From Cochleicola gelatinilyticus (GTDB lineage Bacteria; Bacteroidota; Bacteroidia; Flavobacteriales; Flavobacteriaceae), in the NCBI RefSeq assembly GCF_001637325.1, contig NZ_LRXL01000012.1, forward strand, positions 124,001 to 188,000: a stretch of DNA of 64,000 bases, in the 5' to 3' direction. Below are positions 8,648 to 17,231 of this stretch, one piece after another (position 1 is the first letter of the stretch; the number at the start of each line of letters is the position of its first letter). Under the pieces are notes generated by a model. That model was not told the origin of the DNA and did no database searches. It saw nothing but the letters and a program-made list of their open reading frames with translations. A program made the translations under genes and the position numbers.

Positions 8648-9259
8648 TTATTTTATTTTAACGGAAAAAACTTCCTTATCTTCTATATAACCCGTTAAGG
8701 TTTCGTTGGGACTTACTCTGCCAACTCCTGATGGAGTGCCTGTAAATATAATATCTCCGATCTTTAAAGTAAAATATTTAGAGATATATTCGATTATTTC
8801 ATCAATCTTATACAACTGTAATGCCGTATTACCTTCTTGGACAAGTACTCCGTCTTTTTGTAAAGAAAAATTGATAGCATCAATATTTTCAAATTGTGTC
8901 TTCGGAAGAAATTTACCCACTACAGCCGATCCATCGAAGGCTTTAGCTTTTTCCCACGGAAGTCCTTTTTCTTTTAATTGCTGCTGAAGGTCACGAGCGG
9001 TAAAATCGATCCCCAAACCAATCTCATCGTAATATTTATGGGCAAATTTTCGATTAATATGTTTTCCTATTTTTTTTATTTTAACCAAAATTTCAACTTC
9101 GTGATGAACGTCGTTCGAAAAATCTGGGATAAAAAAGGGTTGATTTTTAAGCACAATTGCTGTATCGGGCTTAAGGAAAATTACGGGATCGCTCGGTTTT
9201 TCATTATTTAATTCCTTTATATGGTCAGCGTAGTTTCGACCAATGCAAATTATCTTCAT
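8648..9259 (-). CDS. Fumarylacetoacetate hydrolase (FAH) family protein (203 aa)
   Basis: The FAH fold includes C-C bond hydrolases, decarboxylases and acylpyruvate hydrolases acting on 2-oxo acids. The sequence begins MKIICIGRNYADHIKEL and contains PVIFLKPDTA, HHEVEILVKI with the metal-binding Glu pair, and GIDFTARDLQQQLKEKG, then ends with IIFTGTPSGVGRV. The short, single-domain length fits acylpyruvase/YcgM-type members. It is directly upstream of and adjacent to the Hpt gene. The exact substrate cannot be read from the sequence. Confidence 0.9.
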   Translation of the reverse strand: MKIICIGRNYADHIKELNNEKPSDPVIFLKPDTAIVLKNQPFFIPDFSNDVHHEVEILVKIKKIGKHINRKFAHKYYDEIGLGIDFTARDLQQQLKEKGLPWEKAKAFDGSAVVGKFLPKTQFENIDAINFSLQKDGVLVQEGNTALQLYKIDEIIEYISKYFTLKIGDIIFTGTPSGVGRVSPNETLTGYIEDKEVFSVKIK

Positions 9260-9326
9260 AGATTACGTATTCAACGATTTAGGCAATAGTATAAATTTAG
9301 AAAAATCAAAAATTCTTATGACACTC

Positions 9327-10100
9327 CTAGGCCTTTGTGTTAAGCTTACTTAATTTAATTCGGGTTAAAACCTTCTTGGTGTAAAGAGGAAAATCCGCAT
9401 TTAACAACCAACCAAAGTAACCGGGTTCTTTTTCTAAGACATCTTCAACTTTTGCTCCTCGGTGTTTTCCAAAGGCAAAAACCTCTTCTTCATTTTTATT
9501 ATACCCAATATAACCCGCAAAATCTGCAAATTTTTTATGCGAACTAAATGTTGCTAATGTGGCCATATCATTCTCAAGATCGTCGTATTTATCAAGCTGT
9601 GCTTTTAACACTTCGTACGTTGCGTTGGTGTCTGCCTCTGCACTGTGAGCATTTGTGAGATCTTTATCACAATAAAATTTATACGCTGCCTCTAGCGTTC
9701 GTTTTTCTTTTTTATGAAAAATAGTTTGCACATCGACCGACAGGGCTTTTTTCATATCGAAATCGATATCTGACCGCAGCATCGCTTCTGCTAACAACGG
9801 AATATCGAACCGATTGGAGTTAAATCCTCCTAAATCACTGTCTTTAATTAACGCATACACCTTTGGCGCCAATTCTTTAAAAGTAGGTTCGTTCGCAACC
9901 ATATCATCTGTAATTCCATGGATGGCAGAAGTCGCTGCCGGAATAGGAACCTCTGGGTTGACACGCCACGTATGACTTTCTTTATTTCCATTGGGAAAGA
10001 CTTTCAGAATAGAAATCTCTACAATTCGATCGGTAGCTACATTGGTCCCAGTTGTTTCCAGATCGAAAAAACAGATAGGTTTTTTTAAATTCAATTCCAT
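9327..10100 (-). CDS. DnaQ-like 3'-5' exonuclease (257 aa)
   Basis: The protein is a DEDD-type exonuclease. ExoI is FFDLETTGTN with Asp13 and Glu15; ExoII is DLGGFNSNRFDIPLL; ExoIII is NAHSAEADTNATYEV, which makes it the DEDDh type. The C-terminal 70 residues (EVFAFGKHRGAKVEDVL and GYFGWLL) form a small domain also found at the end of some flavobacterial DnaQ-family proteins. It could be a proofreading subunit or a stand-alone DNA/RNA exonuclease; the polymerase partner cannot be inferred here. It is transcribed divergently from the glutaredoxin-like gene, with 50 bp between the starts. Confidence 0.9.
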   Translation of the reverse strand: MELNLKKPICFFDLETTGTNVATDRIVEISILKVFPNGNKESHTWRVNPEVPIPAATSAIHGITDDMVANEPTFKELAPKVYALIKDSDLGGFNSNRFDIPLLAEAMLRSDIDFDMKKALSVDVQTIFHKKEKRTLEAAYKFYCDKDLTNAHSAEADTNATYEVLKAQLDKYDDLENDMATLATFSSHKKFADFAGYIGYNKNEEEVFAFGKHRGAKVEDVLEKEPGYFGWLLNADFPLYTKKVLTRIKLSKLNTKA

Positions 10101-10150
10101 TGGTATAGTTTGTGTAACAAAGGTAGTAATTCATACTTTTGTGATACACT

Positions 10151-10765
10151 ATGAAACAGAAAATCTTACTTGTCCTTACACTGCTTATAACATTCACTGC
10201 AATTTGTCAAGATGAACGTGTACTTATTTCTGAAAAAAAATCAGGGAAACGAATTATCCTGTCTGCCGAAAACACCACAAATGCAACATTAAATGTTTTC
10301 TTTATGGTTATTTCTGAAGGTTTTCGCAGAAGCGCTTCTAAACCTATGATTAAAGATTTACCGCCTAAAAGCAAAACTCACATGATCACATTGATCGAAT
10401 TAGAAGAAAACCCTACGTACACCTACGAGCTTATCATTAACGATCAAGCAAGTCCGATTTCGATATCGTATGAAAATCAAACCAAAGATCTTCGCCGCGT
10501 CATCGACGGAAAACTCGTATTATTCTCTGAACCAGGTTGTGAGAAATGCACACTGTTGGAAAACGCCCTTAGGCAGCGACGCATAGAACACCGAAATGTT
10601 AACTTAAAAGAGGATCCCAAAACACACAAGCAATATCTCGAGTTATTGCAGAACATGCATCCCGATGTTCAAATTCAAAAACTCCCTACAATTTGGAATA
10701 GAGATCATTTTATATTTGGATACGAAGAACTGGAACAGATTTTAAAAGAACTGAAGGTTATATAA
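10151..10765 (+). CDS. Exported glutaredoxin-like protein (204 aa)
   Basis: A signal peptide (MKQKILLVLTLLITFTAIC) is followed by a roughly 90-residue beta-rich domain of unknown type. A C-terminal thioredoxin fold of the glutaredoxin group then begins at KLVLFSEPGCEKCTLLE, with the redox pair Cys130 and Cys133 (C-E-K-C), and IQKLPTIWNRDHF has the cis-proline loop. The export signal suggests disulfide or metal handling in the periplasm, not the cytosolic role of ordinary glutaredoxin. It is monocistronic on the plus strand, divergent from the DnaQ-like gene and convergent with the LRR lipoprotein gene. Confidence 0.75.
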   Translation: MKQKILLVLTLLITFTAICQDERVLISEKKSGKRIILSAENTTNATLNVFFMVISEGFRRSASKPMIKDLPPKSKTHMITLIELEENPTYTYELIINDQASPISISYENQTKDLRRVIDGKLVLFSEPGCEKCTLLENALRQRRIEHRNVNLKEDPKTHKQYLELLQNMHPDVQIQKLPTIWNRDHFIFGYEELEQILKELKVI

Positions 10766-10819
10766 GTTGATAACTGTCAATTAATGAAATACGCTTCCTA
10801 CCTACTAAACCTTCCCCTA

Positions 10820-12121
10820 TTACTCTGTACACGTACCATCAAGTAAATCCTGATAAGTAGGATTAAACTGGTTACCAGTTATCTCAAAATTAGTATCTTC
10901 ACTATCTTGAATTGCATCGATAATACCACAAAAATCTACTAAAGCTTCATTAGACACAATTTGAACCGTACCTGATATTTCCTGTAAATTATAAAAATCA
11001 TCTAAGTTAAAGAGATTGTCGTTGTTTTTAATAAGGACATTTTGAGTAAGGTTAGTAATATTTTGTAACCCAGAAAAATCTAAAAGACTTTCATTATTTG
11101 TAAGTCTAAAACTATCATTAACACCTGTAATAGAAGTTATTCCATCTATATTTTGTAAATTATCCATATAGCTAATTTCCAACGTACTTAATTTCCCTGA
11201 AATTTGAGAAAAGACATCTAGATTAGTAATTAACGGCAATGTATGCACCATTAAAGTTCCATTTTCATCTTCAAAAGTTATTTCATCTAAACCGGAAAGA
11301 GAGGTCAAACTATCGGCACCCCCTACCTTTAAATAAGGTCCTCTTCCGTCCTTTTCTACCAAACGATTGATATTTGACAAACCATTAACATTAGTAAGGC
11401 GAAAATTTTGATTTAATAATATTGAATGAAGTGAAGAAGATATGTTACTAAGATCATCAATTTGTATTAATAAATTGTTGCGATCAATAAAAATATTACT
11501 AGACACAATGCTCAAGTTTTGCATACCTTCCAAACTTTCCAAATTAGTATTGACAACTGCAAAGGAATCCACAGAACGAATATTACTCATGGCACTAATA
11601 TCTACAATTGGATCTTGCGAATCGTTCTCCTGCGAAAAACTTAAATATCCAGTAATTCTACAATAATTATTGGACGCAAAATCATCAACCTCTGTCTGTG
11701 TCGTCAAGGTAACATCTCCCTCAAAAACATTTAAAGTACATTCGTTAGTCGTTGTAAATGCAACCTCATCACTATAAAAAATATCGTTTGTAGTTTCAGC
11801 AAAAGCTCTTGCGTAATAAACAGTATTGAACTCTAAATTCTCAAGATTTACTTCAAAAGAGGTAGCTACACCTTCATGTTCAATTAGTAGATCATTTACT
11901 GTTGGAGCAGCTGTTAGACTATAACAAACTCCTTTTCTTAGAATAGTATGATCATCTTCATTAATAATATTCCCACCAGATGAAGCGATATCACCTTTAA
12001 TATCGAAAGGTGAGGTTATTTCTATGGATAGATTAAAAATATCTTCCTCTACAACAGAATTATCGTCTGAACAACCTGCTAGGAGACAAAAAAGGACAAT
12101 TAAAGTGGAAAATTTAATCAT
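10820..12121 (-). CDS. Leucine-rich-repeat surface lipoprotein, copy A (433 aa)
   Basis: The lipobox LLAGC places the lipidated Cys at residue 17, followed by SDDN, which fits the S-(D/E)-(D/E) flavobacterial surface-export signal. Residues of about 30-125 form a fibronectin-like domain with ILRKGVCYSLTAAPT and VYYARAFAET. The remaining part consists of irregular receptor-L/LRR-type repeats (SNIRSVDSFAVVNTNLESL and similar units), ending DFCGIIDA to LLDGTCTE. A binding or adhesion role on the cell surface is inferred. The first 140 or so residues and upstream DNA are nearly identical to copy B; after that the two proteins diverge strongly. Confidence 0.75.
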   Translation of the reverse strand: MIKFSTLIVLFCLLAGCSDDNSVVEEDIFNLSIEITSPFDIKGDIASSGGNIINEDDHTILRKGVCYSLTAAPTVNDLLIEHEGVATSFEVNLENLEFNTVYYARAFAETTNDIFYSDEVAFTTTNECTLNVFEGDVTLTTQTEVDDFASNNYCRITGYLSFSQENDSQDPIVDISAMSNIRSVDSFAVVNTNLESLEGMQNLSIVSSNIFIDRNNLLIQIDDLSNISSSLHSILLNQNFRLTNVNGLSNINRLVEKDGRGPYLKVGGADSLTSLSGLDEITFEDENGTLMVHTLPLITNLDVFSQISGKLSTLEISYMDNLQNIDGITSITGVNDSFRLTNNESLLDFSGLQNITNLTQNVLIKNNDNLFNLDDFYNLQEISGTVQIVSNEALVDFCGIIDAIQDSEDTNFEITGNQFNPTYQDLLDGTCTE

Positions 12122-12201
12122 AATATGTTTAGTTTAGTTATTGAATTTTAATAAAATCTTAAAATTAAAGACATTCATTAAAAAAACCACAACTTTTATA
12201 C

Positions 12202-12209
12202 CAAAAATA
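12202..12209 (-). promoter_or_regulatory. Candidate -7 box for LRR lipoprotein A
   Basis: On the minus strand TATTTTTG matches TAnnTTTG about 80 bp upstream of the ATG. No clear TTG -33 element is seen at the right spacing. The same box is preserved upstream of copy B at 13887-13894. Confidence 0.3.
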
Positions 12210-12255
12210 TTAATTATAATTATACTTTAACCTAAACTAATTAGAATAACACATA

Positions 12256-12432
12256 TTACACCTCACGATTTACATCCCATGCTTCTAGGTAATCTGCTAC
12301 CTGTTTTACAAATTGTCCTCCAAGCGCTCCATTTACTACACGATGATCGTAGCTATGCGATAAGAACATTTTGTACCGAATTCCAATAAAATCACCCTCG
12401 GGAGTTTCGATGACTGCAGGTACTTCTCGAAT
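12256..12432 (-). pseudogene. 3'-terminal fragment of the E2 acyltransferase gene
   Basis: These 177 bp encode the last 59 codons of the E2 protein, from the IR-EVPAVIETP region through SHSYDHRVVNGALGG to the stop, in the same frame as the intact gene ending at 13941. Only two differences from the intact gene are seen, one silent and one Lys-to-Arg/Glu-type change near the broken end. The fragment has no start codon and no upstream lipoyl or binding domains. It is a by-product of the tandem duplication. Past the break the sequence (GTTGATAAGGATT) is unrelated to E2. Confidence 0.9.
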
Positions 12433-12496
12433 TAAATGTTGATAAGGATTAAATAATAGAGATCAATTATATAGCATCTGGTTCTAACCAAAACAT

Positions 12497-13801
12497 TTAT
12501 TCTGCGCAGTTCCCATTTAATAAATCTTCTAATGTAGGGTTAAACCCATTTTGATATACCGAAAAGTCATCCAAATTATTTTCGTCGAGGGCATCTACAA
12601 TACCACAAAAGTCAAATAATGAAGCATTTCCGACAATTTCTAACTCGCCAGAAATTTGAGTAACATTTTCGAAAGCATCCAAATTATATAATAAATCATT
12701 ATTAAAAATACTTATAAAACCACTAAGAGTTGTGATGGATTGAAATCCCAAAATATTATTTAAACTTTCATTATTACTAAGATACAACCTCCCATTTACA
12801 CTAGTTATAGAATAAATACCATTGATATTTTGTAGTGACGTCATGTTGAAAATATCTAACACATCAATACTTCCAGAAATGTTTGAAAGCGCATCGATAT
12901 TGGTAATGAATGGTAACCCATGAATTGAAATCCCACTAATTCCATCGTTAGCAGTAATCCCTTCTAGTGGATCGAGAGAATTTAGGAGCGGACAGTCACT
13001 TATTTTTAAATATGGCAAATTATCTTCATATTTAACTAATTCCTTAATATTCGAAATTCCTTCTATAGAGTTTAAATTCGCATTATCAAATACAGTGATA
13101 CTGCGTACAGGTGTATCGATTTTGATAAATTCGTCAATATTTATAACTTGTTCATTTCCAACAACAGCCAAACTATTAGAAATGCTATCGATATTATGAA
13201 GTCCTTCTAATGACTCTATGAGTGTTGTATTACTTACTATAATAGATCCCAAGGATCGCAAATTATATAATCCAGAGATATCAACTATAGGATCAGCAGT
13301 AGCATCACCTTCAGAAATACGCAAATCTCCCGTAACGGAACAATAATTATTTATGGCAAAATTATCAACCTCTGTCTGTGTCGTCAAGGTAACATCTCCC
13401 TCAAAAACATTTAAAGTACATTCGTTAGTCGTTGTAAATGAAACCTCATCACTATAAAAAATATCGTTTGTAGTTTCAGCAAAAGCTCTTGCGTAATAAA
13501 CAGTATTGAACTCTAAATTCTCAAGATTTACTTCAAAAGAGGTAGCTACACCTTCATGTTCAATTAGTAGATCATTTACTGTTGGAGCAGCTGTTAGACT
13601 ATAACAAACTCCTTTTCTTAGAATAGTATGATCATCTTCATTAATAATATTCCCACCAGATGAAGCGATATCACCTTTAATATCGAAAGGTGAGGTTATT
13701 TCTATTGATAGATCAAAAACATCTTCCTCTACAACAGAATTATCGTCTGAACAACCTGCTAGGAAACAAAAAAGGACAATTAAAGTGGAAAATTTAATCA
13801 T
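12497..13801 (-). CDS. Leucine-rich-repeat surface lipoprotein, copy B (434 aa)
   Basis: This paralogue of the gene at 10820-12121 has the same lipobox (FLAGC), SDDN export signal and fibronectin-like domain, almost residue for residue over the first 140 or so positions. From about residue 147 onward it carries a different set of LRR/receptor-L-type repeats (VDISGLYNLRSLGSIIVSN, IESLEGLHNIDSISN and so on), ending DFCGIVDAL to LLNGNCAE. The C-terminal halves share architecture and end motif but little direct identity. The likely role is surface binding. It is followed upstream (toward higher coordinates) by the intact E2 gene. Confidence 0.75.
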   Translation of the reverse strand: MIKFSTLIVLFCFLAGCSDDNSVVEEDVFDLSIEITSPFDIKGDIASSGGNIINEDDHTILRKGVCYSLTAAPTVNDLLIEHEGVATSFEVNLENLEFNTVYYARAFAETTNDIFYSDEVSFTTTNECTLNVFEGDVTLTTQTEVDNFAINNYCSVTGDLRISEGDATADPIVDISGLYNLRSLGSIIVSNTTLIESLEGLHNIDSISNSLAVVGNEQVINIDEFIKIDTPVRSITVFDNANLNSIEGISNIKELVKYEDNLPYLKISDCPLLNSLDPLEGITANDGISGISIHGLPFITNIDALSNISGSIDVLDIFNMTSLQNINGIYSITSVNGRLYLSNNESLNNILGFQSITTLSGFISIFNNDLLYNLDAFENVTQISGELEIVGNASLFDFCGIVDALDENNLDDFSVYQNGFNPTLEDLLNGNCAE

Positions 13802-14117
13802 AATATGTTTAGTTTAGTTTAGTTATTGAATTTTAATAAAATCTTAAAATTAAAGACATTCATTAAAAAAACCACAACTTTTATACCAAAAATATTAATT
13901 ATAATTACACTTTAGCCTAAACTAATTAGAATAACACATATTACACCTCACGATTTACATCCCATGCTTCTAGGTAATCTGCTACCTGTTTTACAAATTG
14001 TCCTCCAAGCGCTCCATTTACTACACGATGATCGTAACTATGCGATAAGAACATTTTGTACCGAATTCCAATAAAATCACCCTCGGGAGTTTCGATGACT
14101 GCAGGTACTTTTCGAAT
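13371..14117. repeat. Segmental duplication, copy 2
   Basis: This is the partner of 11691-12432. It includes the N-terminal part of LRR lipoprotein B, its upstream region, and the 3' end of the intact E2 gene. The E2 part continues beyond 14117 into the complete gene, so this side is the original context and the other is the copy. Confidence 0.9.
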
Positions 14118-15281
14118 CGCTCCTAATGCAAGAATACCAACCTGTGGCTGATTGATGATGGGAGTTCCCATAATACTTCCAAAAGTTCCTACATTGGTTA
14201 CAGTATATGTACCCCCTTGGATGTCGTCTGGTTTTAATTTATTATCACGAGCACGACTAGCAAGATCGTTTACCGCTTTACTCATTCCTACCAGATTTAA
14301 CTGATCTGCGTTTTTAATAACAGGAACAATTAAATTACCGTCGGGTAATGCAGCGGCCATTCCTAAATTAATGTTTTTTCGTTTAATAATTCTATCACCA
14401 TCTAAGGCAATATTCATCATTGGAAAATCTTTTAAAGCTTTAGCTACAGCTTCCATAAAAATAGGAGTAAACGTAAGGTTTTCACCTTCTCGTTTCATAA
14501 AACCATCTTTATTTTTCTTTCTCCAATTCCAAATATTGGTAACGTCTGCTTCAATAAAGGACTGCACATGTGCTGAAGTACTTACGCTCTCTACCATGTG
14601 ATGCGCAATGAGTTTCCCCATGCGAGTCATTTCAATAATTTCATCCCCACCATTCACAGAAACAGGGGCCTTTGGTTTCGAGGCATTTGCAGCAGATGCC
14701 GAAGCAATAGCAGGGTTTTTCGCTTCAATAGCAGTTGCTGGTTGTTTATTAGATTGTTGTGATGCATTTCCTCGACTCTCGATATAAGCAACCATATCGT
14801 TTTTTGTAACTCGTCCATCTTTACCTGTTCCAGAAATAGCATCGAGTTCGCTTTGAGAAATTCCTTCTTCCGAAGCCATATTTTTCACCAGCGGGGAATA
14901 AAAACGTCCGTCGTTACTTGTAATAGTAGATTTTTCAGTTTCTTTTGAAGCAGTAACTGGAGCAGCAACTTCTTTTAAAACTTCCTTAGAAGGAGTTTCT
15001 GTATGCTGCGATGATCCTTCTGTAGTTGCCCCATCATCTCCATCTGTTTCAATAATAGCGATCGTTTGTCCTACTTGTACAATGTCATCGGCATTAAATA
15101 GTTTTTCAACTAAAATTCCATCTACCTCGCTAGGCACTTCGCTATCTACCTTATCGGTTGCGATTTCAAGTACGGGCTCGTCTGCTTCGATGGTGTCACC
15201 AATTTCTTTCAACCAATTTGTGAGCGTTGCTTCTGCGACACTCTCCCCCATTTTTGGTAGCTTTAATTCAAATTTTGCCAT
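13941..15281 (-). CDS. 2-oxo acid dehydrogenase dihydrolipoyl acyltransferase (E2)
   Basis: E2 moves the acyl group from lipoyl to CoA in 2-oxoglutarate, pyruvate or branched-chain dehydrogenase complexes. The 446 residues show a lipoyl domain with Lys44 in EIATDKVDSEV, a peripheral-subunit-binding domain (YSPLVKNMASEEGISQSEL to GKDGRVTKNDM), an Ala-rich linker, and the catalytic domain. The usual HRxxDG end motif reads DHRVVNG, with Asn422 in place of Asp. No E1 or E3 gene adjoins it, so the complex cannot be named; succinyl or branched-chain types are both possible. The last 59 codons are duplicated at 12256-12432. Confidence 0.88.
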   Translation of the reverse strand: MAKFELKLPKMGESVAEATLTNWLKEIGDTIEADEPVLEIATDKVDSEVPSEVDGILVEKLFNADDIVQVGQTIAIIETDGDDGATTEGSSQHTETPSKEVLKEVAAPVTASKETEKSTITSNDGRFYSPLVKNMASEEGISQSELDAISGTGKDGRVTKNDMVAYIESRGNASQQSNKQPATAIEAKNPAIASASAANASKPKAPVSVNGGDEIIEMTRMGKLIAHHMVESVSTSAHVQSFIEADVTNIWNWRKKNKDGFMKREGENLTFTPIFMEAVAKALKDFPMMNIALDGDRIIKRKNINLGMAAALPDGNLIVPVIKNADQLNLVGMSKAVNDLASRARDNKLKPDDIQGGTYTVTNVGTFGSIMGTPIINQPQVGILALGAIRKVPAVIETPEGDFIGIRYKMFLSHSYDHRVVNGALGGQFVKQVADYLEAWDVNREV

Positions 15282-15393
15282 AATTCAATATCTTACAAGT
15301 AGCGATTTGTTTTTTAACGGTGCAAAATTAGGTAAAAATTCATACAACTTGCTTCAATTTTTACAAAAGGTTACTTCCTAAAGCTGCAAACAA

Positions 15394-16521
15394 TTAGTCT
15401 CCAAAACAGACAACAGTCCCCCTATCATCACTCGCATCACTTCCCAAGATGAAATTACAGTGTGGAGGGCGTATTCGAAAGGTATTATTGCGGTTCTTTA
15501 ATTTGTTCATTACTGAAAATATTTGCTCATAAGGCATGTATTCCGCATCGAAGATAAATAGCGTATTGTGTAAAGAGCCATCATCGAATATTTGTTTTGA
15601 AGCAGATTTTAAAGAAATATTCATTACTTCTGAAAGCTTTCCGTAGAAATTTAAATTTTCAGTTAATACATAAGCATGCTTGGTTTCTGAAGCTCTTTTT
15701 TTTCGAACTTTAAAACTGAACTGTTTTTTTAGTTTTGCTAAAATTACTCCTAATGTTACTGAAACATCTAGGAAGGTATTTGTTTTAAAATGTTTTTTAT
15801 AGAAAATTCGCATAGCCCCATAAAATCGGTTTAAATACACCAAGTCTTTTTCGGTGCTTTCGCCTTTATAATGCAGCGTGTCTGTTGTTCCTAAATAATG
15901 ATTAAAATATCCAGCTTTAATTACTTTGTAAGAAAGATCGATATCCTCTCCATACATAAAATAGGCCTCATCGAAACCATTTACTTCTTTATACACGGCT
16001 CGTTTCATAAACATAAAAGCTCCTGCTAGCACAGAAACTTCTCCCGAATCTTGTTGGTTAAGATGATTTGCATAATACCACTTTTTTAAACCTACCATTT
16101 TAAAAAAAGAAGCCTTTGGAGTAGGAATATTTCGTTTGCTTTCGGGGAGAAAATTCCCAGTACCATCTAATAAGGAAACTCCTAAAATCCCTATTCTATT
16201 TATAGACTCAGCATATTTAATACAATTTAAAAAGGTGTTTTCTCCTACTGCTGTATCGGGATTAAGAATGCAGACATATTCCCCTTTAGCAACTGCTACC
16301 GCTTGATTGTTTGCTTTACTGAAACCCACATTCTCTTTATTCTCAATAAGTCTAACTTTAGGAAACAGTTGCTTTACCATAGCACAACTATCATCTTCAG
16401 AATTATTATCGATCACAATAATCTCGGCATCGATTGAAGTAATTGCACGTTCTACACTTCTAATACATTGTTCTAAAAAATAACGTACGTTGTAATTTAA
16501 GATGACGATAGAAACTTTCAA
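15394..16521 (-). CDS. Family 2 glycosyltransferase (375 aa)
   Basis: This is a GT-A fold transferase starting MKVSIVILNYNVRYFLEQC, with IIVIDNNSEDDS (nucleotide-sugar-binding Asp), NVGFSKANNQAV, and VCILNPDTAV as the DXD-like metal site. FDEAYFMYGEDIDLSYKV holds the acceptor-side acidic motif typical of rhamnosyl- and related transferases. The last 100 residues are basic and of unknown role. The gene ends 3 bp from the recR start on the same strand, so it is probably co-transcribed with it. A role in surface polysaccharide or lipid-linked glycan synthesis is inferred from family only. Confidence 0.9.
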   Translation of the reverse strand: MKVSIVILNYNVRYFLEQCIRSVERAITSIDAEIIVIDNNSEDDSCAMVKQLFPKVRLIENKENVGFSKANNQAVAVAKGEYVCILNPDTAVGENTFLNCIKYAESINRIGILGVSLLDGTGNFLPESKRNIPTPKASFFKMVGLKKWYYANHLNQQDSGEVSVLAGAFMFMKRAVYKEVNGFDEAYFMYGEDIDLSYKVIKAGYFNHYLGTTDTLHYKGESTEKDLVYLNRFYGAMRIFYKKHFKTNTFLDVSVTLGVILAKLKKQFSFKVRKKRASETKHAYVLTENLNFYGKLSEVMNISLKSASKQIFDDGSLHNTLFIFDAEYMPYEQIFSVMNKLKNRNNTFRIRPPHCNFILGSDASDDRGTVVCFGD

Positions 16522-16524
16522 ATA

Positions 16525-17145
16525 TTAAGTGCTTTTTAAAGAATTTTCAAAAGGGATTCTATTCACGATACTACGACCTAGTGTCACCTCATCTGCATAC
16601 TCCAGTTCATCTCCTACCGAAATTCCACGTGCTATCGTAGTAGTTGTTATATGGTATGGTTCTATTTGTTTAAAGATATAAAAGTTTGTTGTATCTCCTT
16701 CCATTGTAGAGCTTAGGGCAAAAATCAACTCTTCAATTTTGCCTTCTTTAACTTTATCAACCAAACTCTGAATAGTTAATTCTCCTGGTCCAATACCATC
16801 CATAGGAGAAATTTTTCCTCCTAACACATGATAATGCCCCCGAAACTGACTCGTATTTTCGATTGCCATTACATCTCTTATATCCTCCACTACACATACA
16901 ATCTTTTCATTACGATTGGGATTAGCGCAAATCTCGCAGAGCTTAGTATCGCTTATATTATGACAATTACTACAAAAATTAATATCGGTTCGCATTTGAT
17001 TTAAACTATTTGCTAGCCGATGTGTTTGATCTTCGGGTTGTTTTAGCAAATGAAGTACCAAACGCAATGCTGTTCGCTTTCCGATGCCTGGTAGCTGTGA
17101 CATTTCATTGACAGCGTTTTCAAGTAATTTTGATGAAAATTCCAT
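16525..17145 (-). CDS. recR: Recombination protein RecR
   Basis: RecR loads RecA at gaps together with RecO/RecF. At 206 residues it has the helix-hairpin-helix region near the N-terminus ([17 protein letters not shown]), a four-Cys zinc finger with Cys58, Cys61, Cys70 and Cys73, and a Toprim domain beginning [15 protein letters not shown], with [12 protein letters not shown]. The C-terminal tail ([18 protein letters not shown]) is also typical. It heads a two-gene unit with the GT2 gene. Confidence 0.95.
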   Translation of the reverse strand: MEFSSKLLENAVNEMSQLPGIGKRTALRLVLHLLKQPEDQTHRLANSLNQMRTDINFCSNCHNISDTKLCEICANPNRNEKIVCVVEDIRDVMAIENTSQFRGHYHVLGGKISPMDGIGPGELTIQSLVDKVKEGKIEELIFALSSTMEGDTTNFYIFKQIEPYHITTTTIARGISVGDELEYADEVTLGRSIVNRIPFENSLKST

Positions 17146-17168
17146 ACTAATTTATAGGGGGTCAAGAT

Positions 17169-17210
17169 AAAAAAAATGCTTCAGAAATTATCTTTATTTT
17201 CTGAAGCATT
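17169..17210 (-). terminator. Intrinsic terminator of the T9SS BNR gene
   Basis: AATGCTTCAGAAA (17175-17187) pairs with TTTCTGAAGCATT (17198-17210), a 13-bp perfect stem. On the minus strand the hairpin is followed by a run of T (A's at 17172-17177 on the plus strand). It sits 22 bp after the stop of the gene at 17232. Confidence 0.85.
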
Positions 17211-17231
17211 CTCTATTAAAAATAATTTAAT

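Larger units (their letters stand above)
11691..12432. repeat. Segmental duplication, copy 1
   Basis: This 742-bp block matches 13371-14117 with about nine substitutions and one 5-bp indel (an extra TTTAG unit upstream of copy B), so roughly 98-99% identity by hand alignment. It spans the N-terminal coding part of LRR lipoprotein A, its 5' region, and a copy of the last 59 codons of the neighbouring E2 gene. Identity stops abruptly on the LRR side near 11691 and on the E2 side near 12432. Confidence 0.9.
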
